This document shows positions 56,816-64,000 of a DNA stretch of 64,000 nt, piece after piece. How positions within the stretch are numbered: the first letter of the stretch is position 1; each line of letters begins with the position of its first letter. Under the pieces are notes generated by a model, which did not search any database, was not told the origin of the DNA, and worked only from the letters and a program-made list of their open reading frames with translations. The translations under genes were made by a program, and so were the position numbers. The stretch is from Chryseobacterium indologenes (GTDB taxonomy: Bacteria; Bacteroidota; Bacteroidia; Flavobacteriales; Weeksellaceae), in NCBI RefSeq assembly GCF_001295265.1, contig NZ_LJOD01000001.1:1-64000 (forward strand), read 5' to 3'.

Positions 56816-58387
56816 TTATTTATACTCTTTGGAATCTCTCCTCGGCTCTTTTGCTTCCGGCCATTTCATTGTTTCTCCTTTGTCATCCTGCGGCATTACT
56901 CTTTTCTCTCTGTTTGCAAACTCCGGATCTTCAGAAGCCATATAAGCTAATGCAGCCGTAAGAACCACATTGTTTTTCACCTCATCAAAAACAATTTTAT
57001 CATAAGTATCTTTTGTGGTGTGCCACGTATATCCGAAATATCCCCAGTTCAGAGAGCCTAAAGAAATCCCCGGCACTCCCGCTGCTACAAATGAAGCATG
57101 ATCGGAACCTCCGCCACCAGGCATTCCCGGGAAGTCAGTTTTGATATGCCCTCTTACAGATTTTGGCACTCCGTCAAGCCATCTTCCGATATAATCGTAA
57201 GCTTTTACAAACCCCTGGCCGCTGATATTGATCACACGCCCCGTTCCGTTATCCTGGTTGAAAGCAGCCTGCACTCCTTTTATAATCTGAGGATTATCCG
57301 CTACAAAACCTCTGGAGCCGTTCAGCCCCTGTTCTTCGCTTCCCCAAAGTCCGATAACGATTGTTCTTTTGTTATTCGGGTAATATTTTTTCAGAAGCCT
57401 CATCGCTTCAAGCATCGTAATAGTTCCCGTTCCGTTGTCTGTTGCTCCCTGTGCTCCATCCCATGAATCAAGATGGGCAGAAAGGATTACATATTCATCC
57501 GGCTTTTCTTTCCCTTTAATCATCCCGATGGTATTGAAATTTTTAGCCTCAGGAAGTATTTTAGACTGAGCATCAATTTTAATTTTAGGTTTTGCTCCTT
57601 TTTCAGCCATTCTGTACAGCATTCCATAATCTTCCAGATCAATATCAATCATCGGAATTTTTGTAGTCTTGGCTCCGAAAATCCTGTTTGCTCCCATAAT
57701 CCCGGTCCAGTTTGAAATCACAACTCCTGCCGCTCCTGCTTTTTCCAGGGCTTCCGGAAGGGTGTTATTATCGTACCCGATATTCTTTACATAAGCATTA
57801 AAATCTTTGGAAGCCTGCTCTTTTTCAGCTTTAAGTTTTTCATAAAGTTCCGGAGTTGCAAATTCTTTAATCTGCTCATCTGAACGCCCGATTTTCTGAT
57901 ACTGGGCAATCAGCACGATCTTTCCTTTTACGGAAGGCAGCCATTGATCGAATTCAGCTTTAGAAGCTGCTTTTGGAAGAATAATCACTTCTGCCTCCAC
58001 TGCTTTTTTAGTCGCAGGACTCCAGGCCAGCTGTGTTGCAGACAGCGATTTTGTACGAGGATACACCATATCTACATGGGTAGTACCTCTCTGCCACCCT
58101 TTCCAGGTTCCAAACTGCTGCAGATTGGCTTCTATTCCCCATGATCGGAGTTTTTCTGCGGACCATTCATTGGCAGCAAGCATTTCAGGAGTTCCTACCA
58201 GGCGTGGACCAATACCATCCAGCAGCTCATAAGCCAGATTTTCCAGCTGTGAATTGTTGTTTACTTCATCTACAAAACTTTTTACTACGGGATTAAGCCT
58301 TTCTTTCGAATCTACCTTGATCTGAGCCCATGAAAACTGGGCTGCCAGCACAACTGCCGGCACTGCAAAAAATCTATTTATCTTCAT
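56816..58387 (-). CDS. secreted M28 family metallopeptidase
   Basis: A 523-aa aminopeptidase-type protein with signal peptide (about 1-21) and no T9SS tail. Zinc-site motifs are SAHLDSW (His/Asp), GATDNGTGT, GSEEQGLNGSRG (Glu pair) and GGSDHASF (His). The region upstream (about 150-270) matches a PA-like inserted domain (AGAAGVVISNW). It probably degrades peptides in the periplasm or outside the cell. Confidence 0.92.
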   Translation of the reverse strand: MKINRFFAVPAVVLAAQFSWAQIKVDSKERLNPVVKSFVDEVNNNSQLENLAYELLDGIGPRLVGTPEMLAANEWSAEKLRSWGIEANLQQFGTWKGWQRGTTHVDMVYPRTKSLSATQLAWSPATKKAVEAEVIILPKAASKAEFDQWLPSVKGKIVLIAQYQKIGRSDEQIKEFATPELYEKLKAEKEQASKDFNAYVKNIGYDNNTLPEALEKAGAAGVVISNWTGIMGANRIFGAKTTKIPMIDIDLEDYGMLYRMAEKGAKPKIKIDAQSKILPEAKNFNTIGMIKGKEKPDEYVILSAHLDSWDGAQGATDNGTGTITMLEAMRLLKKYYPNNKRTIVIGLWGSEEQGLNGSRGFVADNPQIIKGVQAAFNQDNGTGRVINISGQGFVKAYDYIGRWLDGVPKSVRGHIKTDFPGMPGGGGSDHASFVAAGVPGISLGSLNWGYFGYTWHTTKDTYDKIVFDEVKNNVVLTAALAYMASEDPEFANREKRVMPQDDKGETMKWPEAKEPRRDSKEYK

Positions 58388-58529
58388 AACCTTTATTGAT
58401 TGCTTAAAGATAAAGGAATTTAGGGAAATTATGAAAGCAAAAAGCCCGATATAAGCCGATTTCTATAAAAAAGAAAGCTTTAACTTAAAAGATAATACCC
58501 ATTAAACGAAATCTGCGGGAAAATAAAAA

Positions 58530-58549
58530 GACCGCCCGGCCGGACGGTC
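58530..58549 (-). terminator. GC-rich terminator
   Basis: GACCG.CCGG and CCGG.CGGTC pair almost without a loop; on the reverse strand TTTTT follows. Confidence 0.7.
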
Positions 58550-58568
58550 CTGTTATCATACAATAAAC

Positions 58569-59717
58569 TTATTTCCCGCTGATAAAAGCCAGTTCTTCCT
58601 CGGATAGAAGAATCGTTCCGTTCTTTTCTTCTTTTACGGGAACATTTTCCCAGATATTTTTACCAAAATCTACCTTTGCAGAAAGCCCCTTCTCCTCAGA
58701 TTTTGCGAAGGTATTATAAATGATTTCCCTGCTGAATTTACGTTCGTGCCTTTTACCTTCATAAATTGCTACATATTGATCTCCTTCCAGTTTACATAGA
58801 GCAGGTATATACAGTCCGTCTTTTTTATAAAAATCAAAAATAAGAGAGGCATCCCCCAGCTGATAATCATACTCTCTTCCGTCTGCCGTTTTTCTTTTCA
58901 TCATCGGAAAATGGGTCTGCATATAATGGATTTCAAAATAAGTAATCGTTTTATCGGTCTTATTATATTTAAACTCACCTTTCATATCAATCCCGGCACC
59001 GGATTTTATTTTAAAGGAAATCAACTGTTCGTCTCCTTCTTCAAAGATCAGTCTTCCTGAATATTTTGAATCTCTGTTTTTTACGTGGGCCAGTGTACGG
59101 TTTAATTCAAAATTGAAAAAATAGTTTCCCATATATTCATGAGAAAATTCATTGGTATTGGCAATGAAAATACTGTCAGATTTCATATTTTTCAGATACT
59201 TTACATTATTCAGCTGCATCTGAAGGATTTCGTCATAATTCCTGCGGATTCCGTCCCTGAAGTTATAGAGATTGCTTTTACTCCATAATTTTGCTTCTGC
59301 AATAACTAAAAAATACAGTTTATCATTATCTGATTTTTTTTCCTTGTACACAACATCATACAGGGAAGGCTCATTATAATAGCGATTCTGGTAATTTTTG
59401 CTGACATCCTGAAATAGCTTTCTGATATCTACATCCACAATCTTTATTTCTCCGATATCTTTATAAACCGGCTTCAATTTTATCAAAGCATTGAAGGTAT
59501 TCACTTTTTCTTTCTGAAAACCGGAGGCCGAGATTTCAAAATTAACGGCAGCTGCATCAACCGGAGCCCAGCCGTCTTCATTGGTATAAACAATTTGATT
59601 AGCTAGAAGAATCCTCGCGTTAGGAACAGGACTTCCGGTTTCAGAATCCACAACTTTCAGTTTCTGAGCAGAAAAGATTCCGACAAAAAAGATCAATAGG
59701 AAATAAGAATGTTTCAT
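58569..59717 (-). CDS. secreted protein with carboxypeptidase-regulatory-like domain
   Basis: A 382-aa protein with signal peptide (MKHSYFLLIFFVGIFSAQ) and, from about 18 to 85, a short beta-sandwich of the CarboxypepD_reg type (KVVDSETGSPVPNARILL). The rest matches no domain that I recognise. Related architecture occurs in many uncharacterised Bacteroidota surface proteins. Confidence 0.75.
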   Translation of the reverse strand: MKHSYFLLIFFVGIFSAQKLKVVDSETGSPVPNARILLANQIVYTNEDGWAPVDAAAVNFEISASGFQKEKVNTFNALIKLKPVYKDIGEIKIVDVDIRKLFQDVSKNYQNRYYNEPSLYDVVYKEKKSDNDKLYFLVIAEAKLWSKSNLYNFRDGIRRNYDEILQMQLNNVKYLKNMKSDSIFIANTNEFSHEYMGNYFFNFELNRTLAHVKNRDSKYSGRLIFEEGDEQLISFKIKSGAGIDMKGEFKYNKTDKTITYFEIHYMQTHFPMMKRKTADGREYDYQLGDASLIFDFYKKDGLYIPALCKLEGDQYVAIYEGKRHERKFSREIIYNTFAKSEEKGLSAKVDFGKNIWENVPVKEEKNGTILLSEEELAFISGK

Positions 59718-59754
59718 TGGGTTATCAGTACATTAATTTTTAAAATCAATGCCA

Positions 59755-59762
59755 CAAATATA
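59755..59762 (-). promoter_or_regulatory. TAnnTTTG promoter element
   Basis: TATATTTG on the reverse strand, 37 nt upstream of the ATG at 59717. Confidence 0.5.
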
Positions 59763-59906
59763 GATGGAGAAACAGAAAAAAGAGAGCAGTTTAATACAAT
59801 TTAATAGTATTTAACTTTTGGAATGTATTTTTAGCAAAAAACACTGAAAACTGGGAGATTTTAACATCTGAAATAAAGATGAATCCTTCAGAAATCAAGA
59901 CATAAA

Positions 59907-59930
59907 AAAACCGGCTCGATGAGCCGGCTG
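59907..59930 (-). terminator. terminator after the histone H1-like gene
   Basis: CCGGCTC-gat-GAGCCGG with a T-run on the reverse strand. Confidence 0.85.
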
Positions 59931-59938
59931 GAACTGAA

Positions 59939-60115
59939 CTATTTTTTAGCTTCTTCTACAGAAACTTTTCTGAATTCTTTGAACAGTTTGCTAAGTTCTA
60001 AAGCTGATTTACGAGCTCTTGTACCTGCTGCCTTGTTTCCTTTTTCTGCCTGTTGGTTAGCTTCTGTTGCGAACGCTTCAAATTCTGCGTTGATTTTTTC
60101 AATTAGTTCTTTCAT
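59939..60115 (-). CDS. histone H1-like (Hc1-type) small protein, 58 aa
   Basis: A 58-codon ORF from ATG at 60115 to TAG at 59939. The protein starts MKELIEKINAEFEAF and contains KGNKAAGTRARKSALEL, the signature of the histone H1-like Hc1 family of Bacteroidota. It is Lys/Ala-rich, all-helical, and presumably binds DNA. The strong terminator and -7 element mark a single-gene transcript. It is below the usual gene-length cut-offs. Confidence 0.9.
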   Translation of the reverse strand: MKELIEKINAEFEAFATEANQQAEKGNKAAGTRARKSALELSKLFKEFRKVSVEEAKK

Positions 60116-60135
60116 TATTTTTAAAATTTAGGCTG

Positions 60136-60143
60136 CAAATATA
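60136..60143 (-). promoter_or_regulatory. TAnnTTTG promoter element of the H1-like gene
   Basis: TATATTTG on the reverse strand, 20 nt upstream of the ATG. Confidence 0.55.
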
Positions 60144-60444
60144 GGTTTTATGGTGATTCCAGCCTAACTGAAGATAAAAAAATTGAGGTTAATTCATCAA
60201 AATTCTATGTTTTTATCGAAATTCTTCTTTTTGTATAGTCTGAAAGTTGGAAAAACACAAGTTCATAAGGCTTTTCTTCCATATTGTAAGGTATAATAAT
60301 GCACAGAAAAACCGGAGATTTCCAGCAGATTTCTTTGAAGAGGCTTTTGCTTTCACACAACTACTAAAAGCGGCAAAAGAGCAGACTAAAATATTTCTGA
60401 AATGAGATTATCAAAAGGCAACCAATCTTTTGAGGGATTTTAAC

Positions 60445-60452
60445 TACATTTG
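60445..60452 (+). promoter_or_regulatory. TAnnTTTG promoter element for the M1-like gene
   Basis: TACATTTG, 16 nt upstream of the ATG at 60469. Confidence 0.5.
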
Positions 60453-60468
60453 AAAAAACAGTTAGCCC

Positions 60469-61953
60469 ATGATCCGGAAATTATTCTTACTGCTTCTTAT
60501 TTTACCGCTGTCTGTGTACACTCAAAATAAAATCAGCTATAAAGTGTATTATGACAAAAATGCAGAACAGAGCGGCCTAAAGATACAGGTAGACTATACC
60601 GGAAAAAACTCATCGGAAGTTACCGATTTCTATTACAGTAATGAAAACTGGGGCGAGAAAGATCTTTTTAAATGTCTCATCCTGCGTCAGGAAGACAATC
60701 CGGAGGTCCGATTTGAGGTTCAGCCTGAAAAAGATGCAGTCATAATTCATCATAAAAACAGCAAAAAAGTCTCTTTTACCTATAGAATCAAACAGGATTT
60801 TGAAGATCCCAACCACCATATTTTCAACCGTCCGAGAATCAGAAACCATTTTTTTCATGTTCTTGGTAAAAACCTGTTTGTTGTTCCGAAGTCTTTCACG
60901 GAGATGCCAGACGATAAAGAACTTGAATTTTCTGTTGAATGGATCGGTTTTCCTTCAGATTTTAAGATTCACAATACTTTTGCCAGCCAGGTTCGTCATC
61001 AAAAGATCAAAACCGTGTTATGGGAAGGCTTTTACAATTCACTTTTTGTAGGCGGTGATTACCGGATCTATGATTTTAAAATTCATGATAAACCCGTATA
61101 TTTTGCTGTACGGGATGAATGGAATAACGGGTTTTCAGATGATTTTCTGTTTTCAAATCTGAAAAAAGCAGCGCAGTCCCAGCGTGATTTCTGGAAAGAT
61201 TATGATCAGGATTATTTTACGGTCATCATGACTCCTACCGTTTCACGGAAAGACAGTACATTTAAAGGATACAGCACTACAGGATCAGCCATAAAAAATG
61301 CATTTATGATCCAGGGAACCAATAATCCCTTCAATAACAGAAACAGTTACCTTTATCTTCTTCATCACGAAATGATGCATGACTGGATCGGAACTACCAT
61401 CAAAAATAAACATGAAGAGCTTAACTACTGGTTCAGTGAGGGATTTACAGATTATTACACCTATAAAAACAGGCTGAAGATCAAAGATATCTCATGGCAG
61501 GAATGGATGGAGCTTTTTAATGAAGAAGTAATTAAAAGCCACTGGAAAAATCCAAAGCGCAACATCATGAATTATACCATCAAAGATGATTTCTGGAAAA
61601 GCCGTGATACAGAAAAGGTACCCTACAGACGCGGGGCTATCTTCGCTTTCTGGCTAGACAACCAGATCCTGATGAAAAGTAATTATAAAAAATCGCTGGA
61701 CGATCTGATGCAGGAACTGCTGAAAACCTGCCGGGAGAAAAACCTGAAGTTTACGGATGAGCTTTTTCTGGATCTTACCCAAAAATATCTGAATGAGGAC
61801 ATTTCTTATTTTTTCCAGAAACATATCCTCAGCGGAACAGATATAGACCTTGTTAATGAAAAATGGATTAACGGCCTGCTGTTTAAAATAACTGATAATA
61901 TCCCTCAGATGCAGGCTGATAAAAATGTTGAATCTAAATATATTTTACGTTAA
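60469..61953 (+). CDS. secreted M1/M61-like gluzincin metallopeptidase
   Basis: A 494-aa protein with signal peptide (about 1-18). The zinc motif HEMMH is H300-H304, and the third ligand is about E324 in YWFSEGFTDYY; the spacing is one residue longer than the usual M1 18-residue gap. It lacks the complete N-terminal and ERAP-like C-terminal domains of full-size M1 aminopeptidases, so it is a compact relative. Export is likely; the substrate is unknown. Confidence 0.85.
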   Translation: MIRKLFLLLLILPLSVYTQNKISYKVYYDKNAEQSGLKIQVDYTGKNSSEVTDFYYSNENWGEKDLFKCLILRQEDNPEVRFEVQPEKDAVIIHHKNSKKVSFTYRIKQDFEDPNHHIFNRPRIRNHFFHVLGKNLFVVPKSFTEMPDDKELEFSVEWIGFPSDFKIHNTFASQVRHQKIKTVLWEGFYNSLFVGGDYRIYDFKIHDKPVYFAVRDEWNNGFSDDFLFSNLKKAAQSQRDFWKDYDQDYFTVIMTPTVSRKDSTFKGYSTTGSAIKNAFMIQGTNNPFNNRNSYLYLLHHEMMHDWIGTTIKNKHEELNYWFSEGFTDYYTYKNRLKIKDISWQEWMELFNEEVIKSHWKNPKRNIMNYTIKDDFWKSRDTEKVPYRRGAIFAFWLDNQILMKSNYKKSLDDLMQELLKTCREKNLKFTDELFLDLTQKYLNEDISYFFQKHILSGTDIDLVNEKWINGLLFKITDNIPQMQADKNVESKYILR

Positions 61954-62076
61954 ATAAACTGAAAAAGAGCCGGGAAGCCTCCATCCTGCTATCTCTTTTT
62001 GGCTGTACCGATTAAATTTAACATAACTGTACCCCTTTCGAATGAATTAATCTTATAATTTTGAATAAAAAAGCTC

Positions 62077-62583
62077 ATGGAGATCATTTCAAAATTTACA
62101 GTAGGTTCTGAAGAGGGAATTTCTGATCTTATATCCATCATTGATTCTTCGTTGTACAGCCTGCATAAAGGTTTTGTTCCTGAAGAGGAAATTCAAAAAT
62201 ACATCAAACATGAAATAGACCCGAGGAAGATGATCAATGATCTTAATAATCTTTCCAACCAGCTGATCATGACCTATGCAAACCAGAAACCAGTTGGGTA
62301 CAGCATTATAAAAAGCGGCACTGCATATCCCGGAATCACTGACGGAAAAAGGGCCACAGAGATCAGTTTTGTTATTCTCCCGGAGTTTGATTCTCCGGAA
62401 ATAAGGCAGTCACTCTGGAAAAAATGCCGATCGGCAGTAAGTTTTACGGAACTGATATGGGTCAATATGCTCGCCCATGATCCTTTGATTGATTTTTTAA
62501 AAGAAACAGGTTTTACTATAGCTGCCGACTCCAAGACAGGACCTTTTCAGCTTCCGTCACATGTGCTGACCATGGAAATTTAA
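62077..62583 (+). CDS. GNAT-like acetyltransferase
   Basis: A 168-aa soluble protein. The layout fits a GNAT fold: an N-terminal alpha/beta part with an EEIQKYIKHE helix, strand LIMTYANQKPVGYSI, strand ATEISFVILPEF (the beta4 position), then a helix RQSLWKKC and VNMLAHDPLIDFLKETGF typical of the C-terminal GNAT half. The acetyl-CoA pyrophosphate loop is poorly conserved (no clear QxxGxG), so the catalytic role is uncertain. Confidence 0.55.
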   Translation: MEIISKFTVGSEEGISDLISIIDSSLYSLHKGFVPEEEIQKYIKHEIDPRKMINDLNNLSNQLIMTYANQKPVGYSIIKSGTAYPGITDGKRATEISFVILPEFDSPEIRQSLWKKCRSAVSFTELIWVNMLAHDPLIDFLKETGFTIAADSKTGPFQLPSHVLTMEI

Positions 62584-62701
62584 AGAAATGGGAAATAAAA
62601 GACAATGAATATCATCTGCTGCCTGTCTGAAAGAAATTCATGAAACAGAATATTTTTGCTTTAAGGAACCTAATAAATTCCTGCATTCCTTTTACGGCTT
62701 T

Positions 62702-62729
62702 TTGATTTCGTTACATTTCCGTATCTTTG
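62702..62729 (+). promoter_or_regulatory. promoter of the AraC gene (TTG-N17-TAnnTTTG)
   Basis: TTG at 62702-62704 and TATCTTTG at 62722-62729, spaced 17 nt, match both Bacteroidota promoter boxes; the ATG at 62750 is 20 nt further. Confidence 0.7.
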
Positions 62730-62749
62730 ATTTTTATAATTTCAACATC

Positions 62750-63664
62750 ATGAGTGACCAGCTGGAAACCATAGAGGATTATTACAGACGAATCCGGAAA
62801 GATCAGATCAAAATGTTTGATTCTGAGGATTTTGAGATGGGAAAATCCCACTTCAATATTTCAATGCGCAGATACTGCAGCTTCAAGAGCCCCTATAACC
62901 GCCGCGATTATTATAAAATCAGCTTTATTATAGGAAAAGGCACGATTCATTATGGTACACACCAGCTGTATATAGACCGTCCGGCCCTGTTTTTTCCTTC
63001 GCCCAGCATTCCGTATTCCTGGGAGTGTGACGGGGATTTTCAGGAAGGTTACTTCTGCCTGTTCAACCAGGAGTTTTTTAACGGAAATTCAGAATTCAAC
63101 CTGTTTAAAAAGACTTCACTGTTCAAAGAATGGAGCAAACCGGTTGTTTTTTTAACGGAAGAACAGACGCAGCTTGCAACGCTTTATTTCGACCAGATTT
63201 ACAGGATGAATAATTCTGCCTATCCGTTCCGTTGCAGCAGCATCAAAAGTCACCTGGCTTCTGTGTTTCACCTGGCTCTTGAAAACCGTGTGGATGACAT
63301 CAACCCTAATGAACTTCCGGCTAACATCCGTTTATACCGATTATTTGATGAGCTGCTCAACAAACAGTTTCCGCTGGATTCCCCGGCTTATCCGCTGGCC
63401 CTGAAAACAGCTTCCGACTTTGCGGAGCATCTTAATGTACATGTTAATCATCTGAATTCATCGGTAAAGTCTGTTACCCAGCTTACCACCACCCAGATCA
63501 TTAAGGAAAGAATGTTTGAGGAATCTAAAAATCTCCTGAAATACACCAACTGGGATATTGCCGAAATAGGCTATACATTGGGATTTGATCAACCTGCCCA
63601 CTTCAATAATTTTTTTAAAAAGTATGCTGATGTCTCTCCCCTCAAATTTAAAAACGCTTTATAA
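62750..63664 (+). CDS. AraC family transcriptional regulator (paralogue)
   Basis: A 304-aa regulator starting MSDQLETIEDYYRR; a longer in-frame start overlaps the promoter boxes and was rejected. N-terminal cupin-like half includes YNRRDYYKISFIIG; C-terminal HTH includes LNVHVNHLNSSVKS, IGYTLGFDQPAHFNNFFKK and VSPLKFKN. It is paralogous to the regulator at 25711-26658. It is followed by an MFS transporter gene on the same strand, which it may control. Confidence 0.9.
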   Translation: MSDQLETIEDYYRRIRKDQIKMFDSEDFEMGKSHFNISMRRYCSFKSPYNRRDYYKISFIIGKGTIHYGTHQLYIDRPALFFPSPSIPYSWECDGDFQEGYFCLFNQEFFNGNSEFNLFKKTSLFKEWSKPVVFLTEEQTQLATLYFDQIYRMNNSAYPFRCSSIKSHLASVFHLALENRVDDINPNELPANIRLYRLFDELLNKQFPLDSPAYPLALKTASDFAEHLNVHVNHLNSSVKSVTQLTTTQIIKERMFEESKNLLKYTNWDIAEIGYTLGFDQPAHFNNFFKKYADVSPLKFKNAL

Positions 63665-63724
63665 ATCTTTGATTTTTGTAATTTTTACTTTGTCTTTTAA
63701 AATTCATTCCTGCTATTCCTGATG

Positions 63725-63732
63725 TACTTTTG
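63725..63732 (+). promoter_or_regulatory. TAnnTTTG promoter element for the MFS gene
   Basis: TACTTTTG, about 22 nt upstream of the ATG at 63755. Confidence 0.5.
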
Positions 63733-63754
63733 TACGGTAAAAAAATGAATGATT

Positions 63755-64000
63755 ATGTTGATGAAAGAAGCATCTGAAAAACGTATCAGATTAATAACGA
63801 TCATGGCTTTTGTGTCAATACCGCTTTCCGGGTTTGTCACTGATATTTACCTGCCGTCCTTTCCTTCCATGGCAAAAGAAATGCAGGTTTCTGAAAAAGA
63901 TATTCAAATTACTTTAACGTCTTATCTGCTAAGTTACGGGATCTCCCAGCTGTTTGTAGGAGGTATTCTGGATAATATAGGACGCTACCGTCCTAAATTA
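63755..64000 (+). CDS. Bcr/CflA-type MFS transporter, truncated by window end
   Basis: The first 82 codons of an MFS protein (ATG at 63755, or at 63761). It shows a first TM segment (RLITIMAFVSIPLSGFVTD) followed by IYLPSFPSMAKEMQVSE and the second TM with QLFVGGILDNIGRYRPKL, the loop typical of the drug-resistance Bcr/CflA subfamily. The rest lies beyond the window. Confidence 0.85.
   Translation, partial: MLMKEASEKRIRLITIMAFVSIPLSGFVTDIYLPSFPSMAKEMQVSEKDIQITLTSYLLSYGISQLFVGGILDNIGRYRPKL

Larger units (their letters stand above)
60116..60468. other. intergenic region
   Basis: About 350 bp between divergent genes. Besides the reverse promoter at 60136-60143 and a forward TACATTTG at 60445-60452 that would serve the next gene, nothing was recognised. 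Confidence 0.5.

Overview
This window looks like a chromosomal piece of a Chryseobacterium-type flavobacterium (Bacteroidota). The evidence is low GC with AT-rich intergenic DNA, promoters of the TAnnTTTG type with no obvious Shine-Dalgarno sequences, T9SS C-terminal sorting domains, GLPGLI-family secreted proteins, AraC regulators with membrane-spanning N-termini, a LytS/LytTR pair, a histone H1-like protein and double-glycine bacteriocin-like peptides. Species cannot be fixed from the sequence alone.

Layout. 1-181: two near-identical initiator tRNA-Met genes. 0.2-5 kb: a forward housekeeping run (Sua5/YciO, CPBP protease, YaaA, PrmC, DUF4180, a secreted unknown). 5.4-14.1 kb: reverse genes (two SDR proteins, a 7TM-AraC regulator, rhomboid, ParC, a small membrane protein, ParE). 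14.2-22 kb: a propeller-type LytS sensor kinase and LytTR regulator, followed by a LytTR-like direct repeat in front of a 66-aa peptide gene, then a large secreted serine protease with a seven-repeat propeller and T9SS tail, then a frameshifted T9SS gene. 22-34.5 kb: aminotransferase, cardiolipin synthase, SDR, AraC, two small GG-leader peptides (one of 54 aa), a TSP3-repeat lipoprotein, YchF, ferritin, a GHL10-like lipoprotein and TypA. 34.8-42.7 kb: a lone beta-helix protein, DUF1294, a plug-domain surface protein, YceI, and two GLPGLI genes that flank a UmuD-like fragment joined to a decayed CRISPR repeat.

42.9-53.3 kb is the centrepiece: a type II-C CRISPR-Cas locus. It has 69 repeats of 47 bp with 68 spacers of 29-30 bp, then cas2, cas1 and a compact 1188-aa cas9 on the reverse strand. 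A tracrRNA on the forward strand beside cas9 could be read directly: it has an anti-repeat, a TATATTTG promoter and a terminator hairpin. No cas4 or csn2 is present. A palindrome TTACGG-N4-CC(G/A)TAA lies 20 nt upstream of the -7 element of tracrRNA, and a matching one lies at the same distance from a promoter-like element of the small gene beside the array.

53.3-64 kb: Tex, a HAD hydrolase, an RDD protein, an M28 peptidase, a secreted unknown, a 58-aa histone H1-like protein, an M1-like peptidase, a GNAT-like protein, an AraC regulator and the start of a Bcr/CflA-type MFS transporter cut by the window end.

How the parts work together: tracrRNA and crRNAs (predicted to be transcribed rightwards from promoters inside each repeat) would guide Cas9, while Cas1-Cas2 with Cas9 would add spacers. 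The kinase/LytTR pair probably controls the adjacent peptide gene. The topoisomerase IV genes share one operon-like block. Functions are inferred from motifs read by eye; no database search was run.
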